This document shows, piece after piece, positions 1 through 5,179 of a DNA stretch of 5,179 nucleotides; position 1 is the stretch's first letter; each line of letters starts with the position of its first letter. The DNA comes from Mycobacterium sp. (lineage in GTDB: Bacteria; Actinomycetota; Actinomycetes; Mycobacteriales; Mycobacteriaceae). The stretch spans positions 1 through 5,179 of the forward strand of contig JAHFVB010000393.1 of NCBI GenBank assembly GCA_023264755.1. Reading direction: 5' to 3'. The notes beneath the pieces are model-generated. The model ran no database searches, was not told the origin of the DNA, and was given only the letters and a program-made list of their open reading frames with translations. A program made the position numbers and the translations under genes.

Positions 1-3000
1 GCCAGCAGCGGCCCACCAGGGCATCGGGGACGAGCGTCAGGCCGGGCGCCAGCGGAGCGCCGAACGTGGCGGTCACACCGGTGTGGTCGGCCACCTCCTC
101 GGGGTCCCATGAGACGGTGACGGTGGTGCTGTCGTTCACGACCGGTGGAAGTGCTTCCGGGCCATCGACATTGGCTGCAATCGCCAGCACGGAGCGCATG
201 GCAGCCGAGGCGTCCTCGGTGGTCACCACGGGCATGCCGCCGTCGACGGTGCACTCCGGCAGGGTGAACCTGATGGTGATCCAGATGTCGGACAGCGGAA
301 CGCTGAGGGTGACGTTGGCGCCGTCGAGCTCCAGCCGAGCTCCCGTGGACGGGTGTGTCGCCGAACGATTTTCGTTGACCTGCCACTCACCGGGCGCGCC
401 GATGCGGTGCACCGGGTTGATCGCGGCCCGGCCAGCCCACAGCACGTCGGGCGAGTCCAACACCACGGCCAGCGGCCCGGTGACGTCGGCCCGCGCTTGC
501 CTGCGCGACACCACGGGCACGGGACGCGCACCACTGGAGAGCAATTCGTCGATCGAGGCCTGCTCGAACCGGTCGAGCAGTTCGCCGACGGGCTCGTCGA
601 CGCGGGTGATGCCCACCACGGCCTCGGTGCCGGGAATGACGCAGACCTGGTCGGCGGTGTAGCGCGCGTCGTGGGCCTGCCACAGCGAGTCGCTGCGCCA
701 CCAGCGCCGGACGTCCTTGTCGATGACCGGTACGAAGTTCACCGGCTTGCCAAGGGTCTTGCAGAGCGTGAAGAAGAAGGGCACGTCGGCCGGGTGCAGC
801 TTGGTGTCCTCGGCGTCCGGGTAACGGGCGAGCAGCGCCGAGATGGCCCGCTGCGGATCCTCGAGCAGCGCTTCACCCTCGGCGTCCACCGTGTATAGCG
901 TCTCGATGGGGCCGGAGTCGTGCGGATGCAACCGTGCCTCGGAGCGCTTCAGCATTTCCTCGAACCGGTCGCGCCAGCTGACGTCGAGCCACGGCGAGTC
1001 CGCCCGCTTGGTGTCGGCGGTGCTGTCGCCCTCGCCGATGGCGAGTTCGACATAGCGCTGCAGCCACTGCAGATACGTCATGTCGGCGACGTCGCCGAAG
1101 TACGGCTTGGCGGTCTCCCCCATCGCGGCGATCAGCTCGGCGCGCCGTTCCGCTACCGCGTCGGCGTCACCGGCGACTTCGTCGAGCAGCCGCCCGCAAC
1201 GTGACGCGGCGTTGTCGATCTCGTGGATGTCGGCTCCGAGCTGGCTGCGCCCGGAAGCCATGCCGCCCTGCGCTTTTCCGGCGCCAACCCACTGATCCGT
1301 ACCCGTGGTCTCGACGAGCAACTGCTTGACGGCAGGCGAGGTGGTGGCTTCCAGGGTGGCCATTGCCGCGGTGCCGACGAGGATGCCGTCGACGGGCATG
1401 ATCGGGAAGCCGTAGCGCTGCGCCCACCGGCCGGAGAGGTACTCCGCGGCCCGCTCCGGGGTGCCGATGCCACCGCCGACGCAGACGGTGATGTTCGAGC
1501 ACTTGCGCAGCTCGCCGTAGGTGGACAGCAGCAGGTCGTCGAGATCTTCCCAGGAGTGGTGGCCACCGGCCCGACCACCCTCGATGTGGACGATGACCTC
1601 GCGGTCGGGCACCTCGGCGGCGATCTTGATGACGGACTTGATCTGCTCCACGGTGCCCGGCTTGAACACCACGTTGCTGATGCCGATCGAGTTGAGCTCG
1701 GCGATCAGGTCGACGGCCTCTTCGAGGTCGGGGATGCCTGCGCTGACGACCACGCCGTCGATGGGAGCACCGGACTGACGAGCCTTCTGCACCAAGCGCT
1801 TTCCGCCGACCTGCAACTTCCACAGGTACGGATCGAGGAACAGCGTGTTGAACTGCACCGCCCGCCCGGGCTCAAGCAGTTGGGTCAGCTCGGCGATCCG
1901 CGCGTCGAAGATCGGTTCGGTCACCTGGCCGCCGCCGGCGAGTTCGGCCCAGTGGCCGGCGTTGGCTGCGGCCGCGACGATCTTGGCGTCGACGGTCGTC
2001 GGCGTCATGCCGGCGAGCAGAATCGGCGAACGCCCGGTGAGCCTGGTGAACTTGGTGGACAGCTTGACCGATCCGTCGGGTAGTTCGACTGCCGAGGGTG
2101 CGTAGCTCGACCACGGGGTGGCGACCTCGGGAGCGGCACCGACGGTGAACAGGCTCCGCTGGCCCGCGCGCGTCGCCGCGGCCACGATTCCGATGCCGAG
2201 CCCACGGATCACGGGCGCGGTGACGCGAGTGATGGTGTCGCTCGGTCCGAGGTCGACGATCCAGCGAGCGCCGGACTCGTGCAGACGTTCGACCTCGGCC
2301 ACCCAGTCGACGGGCTCGGTGAAGATCGACTTGGTGAAGTGGTGCAGCAGTTCGGCGTCGATGCTCAGCTTCGAGGCCCAGCCGTCGACGAGCTCGATGC
2401 CGTCGGCGAGCCGTGGGGTGTGGAAGCCGACCTCGACCTGAACCCCGGTGAACTCCGGGCGGAAGACCGCGCCGCCACGGACCTTGCTCTTGCGCTCGGC
2501 TTCTTCCCGCTCGGTGATCTTGCTGCAGTACAGCTCGAAGCGGGCCAGCTGCTCCGGCGTGCCCGTGATGACGACGGAGCGCCTGCCGTTGCGGATCGAC
2601 AGGATCGGCGGCAGCACCGTGCGCACGTCGGTGGCGAACTCTTCGAGCAGCTCGGCGATGCGCTCGGGATCGGCGTTGGTGACCGACACCATCGGCGACT
2701 TGTCCCCCCGGCCCACCATGCCGCGTCGCCGCGACACCAGGGAGCCGGCCGCACCGATCAGCTGGAGCATGGCCAGCAGTTCGGCGTCGCGCGCACCCTG
2801 CGCCCGCAGCGCCTCGACGGCCATGATGCCCTGGGAGTGGCCGGCCATGGCGACCGGCGGGGTGCCCGCCAGATCGAGCCCCTGGCGCTTCACCGCGCGG
2901 ATGGCGGCCAGCTGGGTCAGCAGGATGCCGGGACCGGAGATCGCCGCGGTGGTCAGCTGCTTGACGTTGGGTAGCGGCTCCTCGGCCGCCAACGCGCGCA

Positions 3001-3298
3001 CCCACTGCATGGGCTCGAAGCCGATCGGACGAACCACGACCAACTCGCGGGCCACCGGCTGGAGCAGCAGTTGGGCTTCACCGACGAGCTCACTGAGCTC
3101 GGATTCGATGCCAGCGGAGCTGATGAGCTCCTCGAGGTTCTCCAGCCAGTTACCACCCTGCCCACCGAAGGCCACCGCATAGGGTTCGCCGGCGTTGAGC
3201 AGGTCGACCAGGGCGTGTGCGCCGGTCAGCGCCGCAGGGCGTCCAGCCGAGCCGTTCTTCGTGCCGGTGGAAACCTGGTCGTGTTCGTTGATCGTCAC
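1..3298 (-). CDS. fas: Type I fatty acid synthase, N-terminal 1099 codons (3' part outside window)
   Basis: This is the multifunctional FAS-I that makes C16-C26 acyl-CoAs from acetyl- and malonyl-CoA in the mycobacterial cytoplasm, supplying phospholipids and primers for FAS-II mycolate synthesis. I translated the frame by hand and found no internal stop or frameshift. The order is acetyltransferase (about 45-400), with nucleophile motif GHSQG (Ser155) and probable catalytic His293 in VGFHTPRL. Then comes the FMN-dependent enoyl reductase (about 415-830): it opens with GRSPILLAGMTPTTVDAK (422-439), has GGRAGGHHSW around His580/His581, and a flavin-phosphate loop VGGGIGTP (607-614). The remaining residues lead towards the dehydratase; its catalytic residues, MPT, ACP, KR and KS lie beyond the window. 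The whole protein is normally about 3,000 residues, so roughly a third is present. The GTG start is chosen because GAGGAG lies 10 nt upstream and the N-terminus begins MTINEHD, much as I recall mycobacterial Fas starting. The nearby ATG at 3306-3308 is out of frame. Identification is firm; domain borders are approximate. Confidence 0.97.
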   Translation of the reverse strand, partial: MTINEHDQVSTGTKNGSAGRPAALTGAHALVDLLNAGEPYAVAFGGQGGNWLENLEELISSAGIESELSELVGEAQLLLQPVARELVVVRPIGFEPMQWVRALAAEEPLPNVKQLTTAAISGPGILLTQLAAIRAVKRQGLDLAGTPPVAMAGHSQGIMAVEALRAQGARDAELLAMLQLIGAAGSLVSRRRGMVGRGDKSPMVSVTNADPERIAELLEEFATDVRTVLPPILSIRNGRRSVVITGTPEQLARFELYCSKITEREEAERKSKVRGGAVFRPEFTGVQVEVGFHTPRLADGIELVDGWASKLSIDAELLHHFTKSIFTEPVDWVAEVERLHESGARWIVDLGPSDTITRVTAPVIRGLGIGIVAAATRAGQRSLFTVGAAPEVATPWSSYAPSAVELPDGSVKLSTKFTRLTGRSPILLAGMTPTTVDAKIVAAAANAGHWAELAGGGQVTEPIFDARIAELTQLLEPGRAVQFNTLFLDPYLWKLQVGGKRLVQKARQSGAPIDGVVVSAGIPDLEEAVDLIAELNSIGISNVVFKPGTVEQIKSVIKIAAEVPDREVIVHIEGGRAGGHHSWEDLDDLLLSTYGELRKCSNITVCVGGGIGTPERAAEYLSGRWAQRYGFPIMPVDGILVGTAAMATLEATTSPAVKQLLVETTGTDQWVGAGKAQGGMASGRSQLGADIHEIDNAASRCGRLLDEVAGDADAVAERRAELIAAMGETAKPYFGDVADMTYLQWLQRYVELAIGEGDSTADTKRADSPWLDVSWRDRFEEMLKRSEARLHPHDSGPIETLYTVDAEGEALLEDPQRAISALLARYPDAEDTKLHPADVPFFFTLCKTLGKPVNFVPVIDKDVRRWWRSDSLWQAHDARYTADQVCVIPGTEAVVGITRVDEPVGELLDRFEQASIDELLSSGARPVPVVSRRQARADVTGPLAVVLDSPDVLWAGRAAINPVHRIGAPGEWQVNENRSATHPSTGARLELDGANVTLSVPLSDIWITIRFTLPECTVDGGMPVVTTEDASAAMRSVLAIAANVDGPEALPPVVNDSTTVTVSWDPEEVADHTGVTATFGAPLAPGLTLVPDALVGRCW

Positions 3299-3308
3299 GT
3301 CTTGCCAT

Positions 3309-3314
3309 CTCCTC
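3309..3314 (-). promoter_or_regulatory. Shine-Dalgarno sequence of fas
   Basis: The minus strand reads GAGGAG here, followed by 10 nt and then the GTG start at 3298. This is a strong match to the anti-Shine-Dalgarno sequence. It decides in favour of the GTG over other in-frame starts and implies that fas mRNA carries a leader rather than being leaderless. Confidence 0.75.
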
Positions 3315-3318
3315 GTGC

Positions 3319-3328
3319 GCGCTAGCGC
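3319..3328. repeat. 10-bp perfect palindrome just upstream of the fas ribosome binding site
   Basis: GCGCTAGCGC is self-complementary and sits 4 nt upstream of the GAGGAG ribosome binding site of fas. It could be an operator half or a weak structure in the leader RNA. It is short and GC-rich, so chance is a reasonable explanation. Confidence 0.35.
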
Positions 3329-3388
3329 TCATCGCTCGTACTCGGGCTGTCGTGGGCGGCGACCCCTGCTCCCTCGGCGGGGTCGTGC

Positions 3389-3404
3389 GATTCGGCGTCG
3401 AATC
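3389..3404. repeat. Inverted repeat GATTCG-N4-CGAATC in the fas leader
   Basis: Six-base perfect arms (3389-3394 and 3399-3404) flank the four bases GCGT, giving a 16-bp dyad 91 bp upstream of the fas start codon. The size suits a TetR-type operator or a small RNA hairpin. The sequence alone does not separate these from chance. Confidence 0.4.
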
Positions 3405-3432
3405 CCGACTAGCTCTCGTCACTCCGGCCGGT

Positions 3433-3450
3433 CCGCGCTTCGGAGCGCGG
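3433..3450 (-). repeat. GC-rich hairpin in the fas leader
   Basis: Seven-base perfect arms (3433-3439 and 3444-3450) enclose a four-base loop. On the fas sense strand the stem is CCGCGCT/AGCGCGG around CCGA. It should be very stable in RNA. No T-run follows in the fas direction, so it is not a typical intrinsic terminator. If transcription starts upstream of it, it would be a structured element of the 5' leader about 135 nt before the start codon. Confidence 0.5.
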
Positions 3451-3535
3451 CCAACTCCCCGTTCGAGGAGCCTGGCGGATATTTCCAGCCGCTATAAGGG
3501 TGTCATAAGAGCAAGCACCATTTTCGGCCCCTAAA

Positions 3536-3568
3536 TGGTTACTGGCGAGTTCTACGCACGGGTAACCA
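3536..3568. repeat. Inverted repeat TGGTTAC-N19-GTAACCA
   Basis: Perfect seven-base arms at 3536-3542 and 3562-3568 are 26 bp apart start to start, about 2.5 helical turns. A third copy of the element, GTGGTTAC, is at 3633-3640 and pairs with GTAACCAC at 3562-3569. Three copies of one 7-mer in about 105 bp of comparatively AT-rich fas upstream DNA suggest a multi-site regulator binding region. No protein can be assigned. Confidence 0.45.
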
Positions 3569-3611
3569 CGACTTGGATAACGTCGCCCTCCGAGCGCTCA
3601 GACGACTTATG

Positions 3612-3633
3612 GGACAAACGTCCTGCGTGCAGG
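3612..3633. repeat. Two overlapping small dyads upstream of fas
   Basis: GGAC-N4-GTCC (3612-3623) is immediately followed, sharing two bases, by CCTGC-GT-GCAGG (3622-3633). The second runs directly into the GGTTAC copy at 3635-3640. Such close packing of dyads resembles an operator cluster. Each dyad alone is short enough to occur by chance. Confidence 0.35.
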
Positions 3634-3804
3634 TGGTTACGCTTGAGTAGCCTAACTGCGCAGATCAAGGCAGTATTGTTATCGAATCGTTATGTCGATT
3701 TGATCGCCGCCGCGCCGCGCTGCGAACCGGCCGCAAACGCCGACAACTCCCGCCACGGCGTGTGGTCACGCGCGCATAGCCCGACAAATTGTTTGCTGGC
3801 GAAT

Positions 3805-3820
3805 CTTACCGATCGGTAAG
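3805..3820. promoter_or_regulatory. Perfect 16-bp palindrome, candidate TetR-type operator
   Basis: CTTACCGATCGGTAAG is exactly self-complementary and begins 3 bp beyond the stop codon of the DUF1906 gene. Uninterrupted ACCG-N2-CGGT dyads of this length are typical of operators for TetR-family repressors in actinobacteria. With no loop and no T-run on either strand it is a poor intrinsic terminator. It lies 507 bp upstream of the fas start, so it could control fas from a distance or an unseen transcript. The regulator is not identifiable. Confidence 0.55.
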
Positions 3821-3822
3821 GT

Positions 3823-4548
3823 TTAGTCCCATTGACCGAACTGGGGCTTGAGAATCTGGTTGATGTCAACCCCTACGCCGCCCACGCTTTGCTTGTCGAT
3901 CTCGACCTGATGCAGGGCCGCCGCGGGATGGGTGTAGCCCGCGGGCGAGCCCCAGTTGTGTTGCCAGAAGTAGGAACCGAGGCCGTCCTGCACGGCCCAA
4001 TCGATGGTCTTGGAGTTGGCATAGACCCCGACTCGCTGGTGACCCAGCACCGATTCCCAGCCCCGTAGATAGGGTCCGACCTGCTGTTTGTACTGCTCGT
4101 AGGACGGGTCGTCGTCGATGGACGCATAGATCGGAGCGCCATAGGACCCACCGGCGGCCACGTGTAGTTGCCAGCCTCGCTTGGCGTGCTGCACCCCCGC
4201 GGCCTGCCCACCCAGCCAGTCGGCGTTGTCCTGCTTGCCGTACTGGTAGCAGGACACGATCTTCAGCCCGTTCTGATAGAGGTCGCGGGCCTCTGGTAGC
4301 TGGATGGGCTTCCCGAGCATCCATGCGCCGCCGGGGCGACGGTCGGAGACGTACCTGATGGCGCCGTTGGCTCCCGCCGCGCGAAGGTCCGACGCCTTGA
4401 TCACACCGGCGGCGTAGTCCAGCAGCAGCCCCAGTGGGGCCGCGGAGGCCCCCGCCGGGCTCAGCGCCCCGGCGAGCGCACCGCCGAGGCCCGCCAGGGC
4501 GGGCGCGGCCGCGGCGTACTTCAGCACGTCGCGCCGGGAAATCGACAT
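3823..4548 (-). CDS. Tat-exported DUF1906 glycoside-hydrolase-like protein (Rv2525c homologue)
   Basis: This encodes a 241-residue protein, close to the length I recall for M. tuberculosis Rv2525c. The N-terminus MSISRRDVLK carries a twin-arginine motif (Arg5-Arg6), then a hydrophobic Ala/Gly/Leu stretch and a likely signal-peptidase site ASA|APL after residue 36. The mature part fits the DUF1906 TIM-barrel fold related to GH25 lysozymes: LDYAAGV (43-49), IYASIDDDP (140-148), WQHNWGSP (195-202), HQVEID (213-218) and GVDIN (226-230). Acidic residues Asp44, Asp145, Glu216 and Asp228 line up as candidate active-site groups. The family is thought to act on a cell-envelope glycan, but its substrate is not established; loss of Rv2525c is reported to change beta-lactam susceptibility. 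Start: the frame can extend to GTGs at 4554 and 4593, but neither has a Shine-Dalgarno, and only the ATG at 4548 puts the Tat motif at the N-terminus. fas lies downstream after 524 bp, so a shared transcript is not evident. Confidence 0.93.
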   Translation of the reverse strand: MSISRRDVLKYAAAAPALAGLGGALAGALSPAGASAAPLGLLLDYAAGVIKASDLRAAGANGAIRYVSDRRPGGAWMLGKPIQLPEARDLYQNGLKIVSCYQYGKQDNADWLGGQAAGVQHAKRGWQLHVAAGGSYGAPIYASIDDDPSYEQYKQQVGPYLRGWESVLGHQRVGVYANSKTIDWAVQDGLGSYFWQHNWGSPAGYTHPAAALHQVEIDKQSVGGVGVDINQILKPQFGQWD

Positions 4549-4554
4549 GATCAC

Positions 4555-4560
4555 AGGATA
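4555..4560 (-). promoter_or_regulatory. Candidate -10 box giving a leaderless DUF1906 mRNA
   Basis: The minus strand reads TATCCT, matching the mycobacterial TANNNT -10 pattern, and six bases later comes the ATG at 4548. Transcription would therefore start at or beside the A of the start codon. This fits the absence of a Shine-Dalgarno before the gene and the frequency of leaderless mRNAs in mycobacteria. No good -35 is visible, which is common for such promoters. Confidence 0.5.
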
Positions 4561-4655
4561 TGACAGCAGCCACAATTTCCTCACCAACGCCACTGGTCAC
4601 AGCTGCATCAAGATTCTCGGCGTTGAGGTCGGCCCGGCTCGTTGACTGTGCAACC

Positions 4656-4685
4656 TCATACGCCGTGGCGGCGAGTCGCGTATGA
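4656..4685. repeat. Inverted repeat TCATACGC-N14-GCGTATGA
   Basis: Perfect eight-base arms at 4656-4663 and 4678-4685 are spaced 22 bp start to start, about two helical turns. This suits a dimeric regulator contacting one DNA face, or a stem-loop with a 14-nt loop. It lies between the two divergent genes and ends 13 bp before the 8-bp repeat array. Confidence 0.5.
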
Positions 4686-4698
4686 AACCGCACACTCG

Positions 4699-4778
4699 GC
4701 GAGGGTGCGGGGCTGCGAGGGTGCGGGGCGGCGGGGCTGCGGGGCTGCGGGGCGGCGGGGCGGCGGGGCGGCGGGGCG
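4699..4778 (+). repeat. Tandem array of ten 8-bp G-rich units
   Basis: Exactly ten units can be read in register: GCGAGGGT, GCGGGGCT, GCGAGGGT, GCGGGGCG, GCGGGGCT, GCGGGGCT, then GCGGGGCG four times. Units at the ABC-gene end are identical, while those at the other end have diverged, as expected if slippage is recent at one end. Runs of three or four G recur every 8 bp on the plus strand, meeting the usual G-quadruplex pattern. The array lies 88 bp upstream of the ABC gene and 150 bp upstream of the DUF1906 gene, so copy-number change would alter promoter spacing rather than a protein. Confidence 0.9.
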
Positions 4779-4780
4779 TT

Positions 4781-4822
4781 GCGGATCCCGTCGAATACGA
4801 CCCGCTACGTCACGGAATCCGC
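4781..4822. repeat. Imperfect 11-bp inverted repeat upstream of the ABC gene
   Basis: GCGGATCCCGT (4781-4791) and ACGGAATCCGC (4812-4822) are complementary at 10 of 11 positions, with a 20-nt gap. Arm spacing is 31 bp, close to three helical turns. It starts 2 bp after the tandem array and ends 44 bp before the ABC start codon. It may be an operator pair or, if transcribed, a leader hairpin. Confidence 0.5.
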
Positions 4823-4852
4823 GATGAGGCTGCAACATCACCGAGCAATTCA

Positions 4853-4858
4853 TAGGAT
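4853..4858 (+). promoter_or_regulatory. TAGGAT before the ABC gene: Shine-Dalgarno or -10 box
   Basis: AGGA (4854-4857) lies 9 nt before the ATG at 4867 and is an acceptable ribosome binding site. The same bases as TAGGAT (4853-4858) match TANNNT, with 8 nt to the ATG, which would give a nearly leaderless mRNA. The two readings are mutually exclusive, and sequence alone cannot choose. Either supports the ATG at 4867 over the in-frame ATG at 4906, which lacks a purine-rich site. Confidence 0.4.
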
Positions 4859-4866
4859 CAGCAGCC

Positions 4867-5179
4867 ATGCCCCCCGGAACGAGCAGCTCGGCCAGCGCGT
4901 TGAGTATGGCTGAGTGCTCCGAGGCCCCGCAGATCGCCCTCGAAGGGGTGCGCAAGGTCTTCGGCGAGCGGGGCGGCGACGTCGTCGCGGTCGACGACCT
5001 GGACCTCACCGTCAACGACGGAGAGCTCTTCGCCATCCTCGGGCCATCCGGATCCGGCAAGACCACCGTGCTGCGGATGATCGCCGGCTTCGAGCAGCCG
5101 ACGGCCGGGGTAATCCGACTCGGGGGCCTCGACGTCACCGGCCTGCCGGCCCGCAGCCGGGACGTCAACACAGTGTTCC
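4867..5179 (+). CDS. ABC transporter ATP-binding protein, N-terminal 104 codons (3' part outside window)
   Basis: This is the cytoplasmic ATPase subunit of an ABC transporter, probably an importer. After a 20-residue non-conserved start come [11 protein letters not shown], with Phe32 in the A-loop position that stacks on adenine, and [18 protein letters not shown]. The Walker A motif is GPSGSGKTT (59-67, Lys65). [19 protein letters not shown] (69-87) and [16 protein letters not shown] (89-104) follow. The invariant Q-loop glutamine expected next falls just past the window edge, so Walker B and signature motifs cannot be seen. The [18 protein letters not shown] pattern resembles PotA-type spermidine/putrescine and related sulfate/iron import ATPases; the substrate cannot be fixed without the permease and binding-protein genes expected downstream. 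The ATG at 4867 is chosen for its AGGA; ATG 4906 would remove 13 residues without harming the domain. It is transcribed away from the DUF1906 gene. Confidence 0.9.
   Translation, partial: MPPGTSSSASALSMAECSEAPQIALEGVRKVFGERGGDVVAVDDLDLTVNDGELFAILGPSGSGKTTVLRMIAGFEQPTAGVIRLGGLDVTGLPARSRDVNTVF

Larger units (their letters stand above)
3299..3822. other. 524-bp non-coding region: fas leader and promoter region
   Basis: No credible gene lies between the fas start and the DUF1906 stop. The part next to fas (about 3300-3480) is GC-rich and hairpin-prone. The part from about 3480 to 3700 is visibly richer in A/T, as expected for a promoter, and the upstream end holds a perfect palindrome. No convincing promoter hexamer pair was found. 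The best weak minus-strand candidate is TCGACA (3693-3698), 17 bp, then TACTGC (3670-3675), which has a good -35 but a poor -10. Around it, GTTAT recurs 11 bp apart (3678-3682 and 3689-3693), and GATCAA/TTGATC arms lie at 3663-3668 and 3700-3705. In M. tuberculosis the TetR-family activator FasR is known to control fas through inverted repeats in its promoter. I cannot recall that motif well enough to assign a site here. Confidence 0.7.
4549..4866. other. 318-bp divergent intergenic region
   Basis: This stretch separates the DUF1906 gene from the oppositely directed ABC ATPase gene, so it should carry both promoters. It contains an 8-bp-arm inverted repeat, an 80-bp array of 8-bp G-rich units and a second, imperfect inverted repeat, in that order towards the ABC gene. 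A TTGACT (4642-4647) resembles a -35, but nothing like a -10 lies at the right distance. No credible gene was seen. The long minus-strand open frame crossing it is antisense to the ABC gene and low in complexity. Confidence 0.7.

Noticed and set aside
1223..2083. Plus-strand open frame of 286 codons
   Set aside because: It is antisense to the enoyl reductase domain of fas; its length comes from high GC and no domain was recognised.
1872..3005. Minus-strand open frame of 377 codons inside fas
   Set aside because: It lies in another frame of the same strand, within the conserved acetyltransferase and reductase coding sequence, and is Arg/Gly-rich as GC-rich shadow frames are.
3150..3422. Minus-strand open frame of 90 codons overlapping the fas start, considered as an upstream regulatory ORF
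   Set aside because: It starts with GTG without a ribosome binding site and overlaps fas by about 150 bp out of frame in an Arg-rich translation, which fits a shadow better than a leader peptide.
3535..3819. Plus-strand open frame of 94 codons in the fas upstream region
   Set aside because: No Shine-Dalgarno precedes it, the translation resembles no family, and it covers the dyad-rich, A/T-rich region expected to be promoter DNA.
3805..3820. The palindrome as a rho-independent terminator of the DUF1906 gene
   Set aside because: The arms meet without a loop, the stem would be short, and no T-run follows on the minus strand.
3866..4693. Minus-strand open frame of 275 codons overlapping DUF1906
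   Set aside because: It is a frame-shifted shadow; the other frame encodes a clear Tat signal and conserved DUF1906 motifs.
4699..4778. The 8-bp array as a CRISPR array
   Set aside because: The units are contiguous 8-mers without spacers, so this is a simple tandem repeat.
4656..5171. Minus-strand open frame of 171 codons opposite the ABC ATPase
   Set aside because: It is antisense to the Walker A region of a recognisable ATPase, its C-terminal half is Pro/Arg/Ala translation of the G-rich repeat, and no ribosome binding site or domain was recognised.

Overview
The window looks like mycobacterial DNA, probably from a fast-growing Mycobacterium/Mycolicibacterium. It is GC-rich throughout the genes. 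The minus strand carries an N-terminal type I fatty acid synthase next to a Tat-exported DUF1906 protein. That is the gene pair I recall as Rv2524c (fas) and Rv2525c in M. tuberculosis. The species assignment is inference from gene content, because no search could be run.

Layout: positions 1-3298 (minus strand) hold the first 1099 codons of the giant fas gene. It starts at a GTG behind a clear Shine-Dalgarno sequence and runs off the left edge of the window. Positions 3299-3822 form a 524-bp non-coding leader with a comparatively AT-rich core. It contains several inverted repeats and a perfect 16-bp palindrome next to the upstream stop codon. Positions 3823-4548 (minus strand) encode a 241-residue DUF1906 glycoside-hydrolase-like protein with a textbook twin-arginine signal peptide, possibly read from a leaderless transcript. 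Positions 4549-4866 form a divergent intergenic region. It contains an 8-bp tandem repeat of ten units that is G-quadruplex-prone, flanked by two inverted repeats. From 4867 to the right edge (plus strand) is the N-terminal 104 codons of an ABC-transporter ATPase of the polyamine/sulfate importer type, cut just before its Q-loop glutamine.

How the parts may work together: FAS-I makes the C16-C26 acyl-CoAs that feed membrane lipids and mycolic acid synthesis. The DUF1906 protein is exported and probably acts in the cell envelope. Both therefore relate to the envelope, but the wide gap between them argues for separate promoters. The ABC gene is transcribed away from them and need not be related. 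No CRISPR, RNA gene, insertion sequence or phage gene was seen. The most unusual material is in the two intergenic regions.
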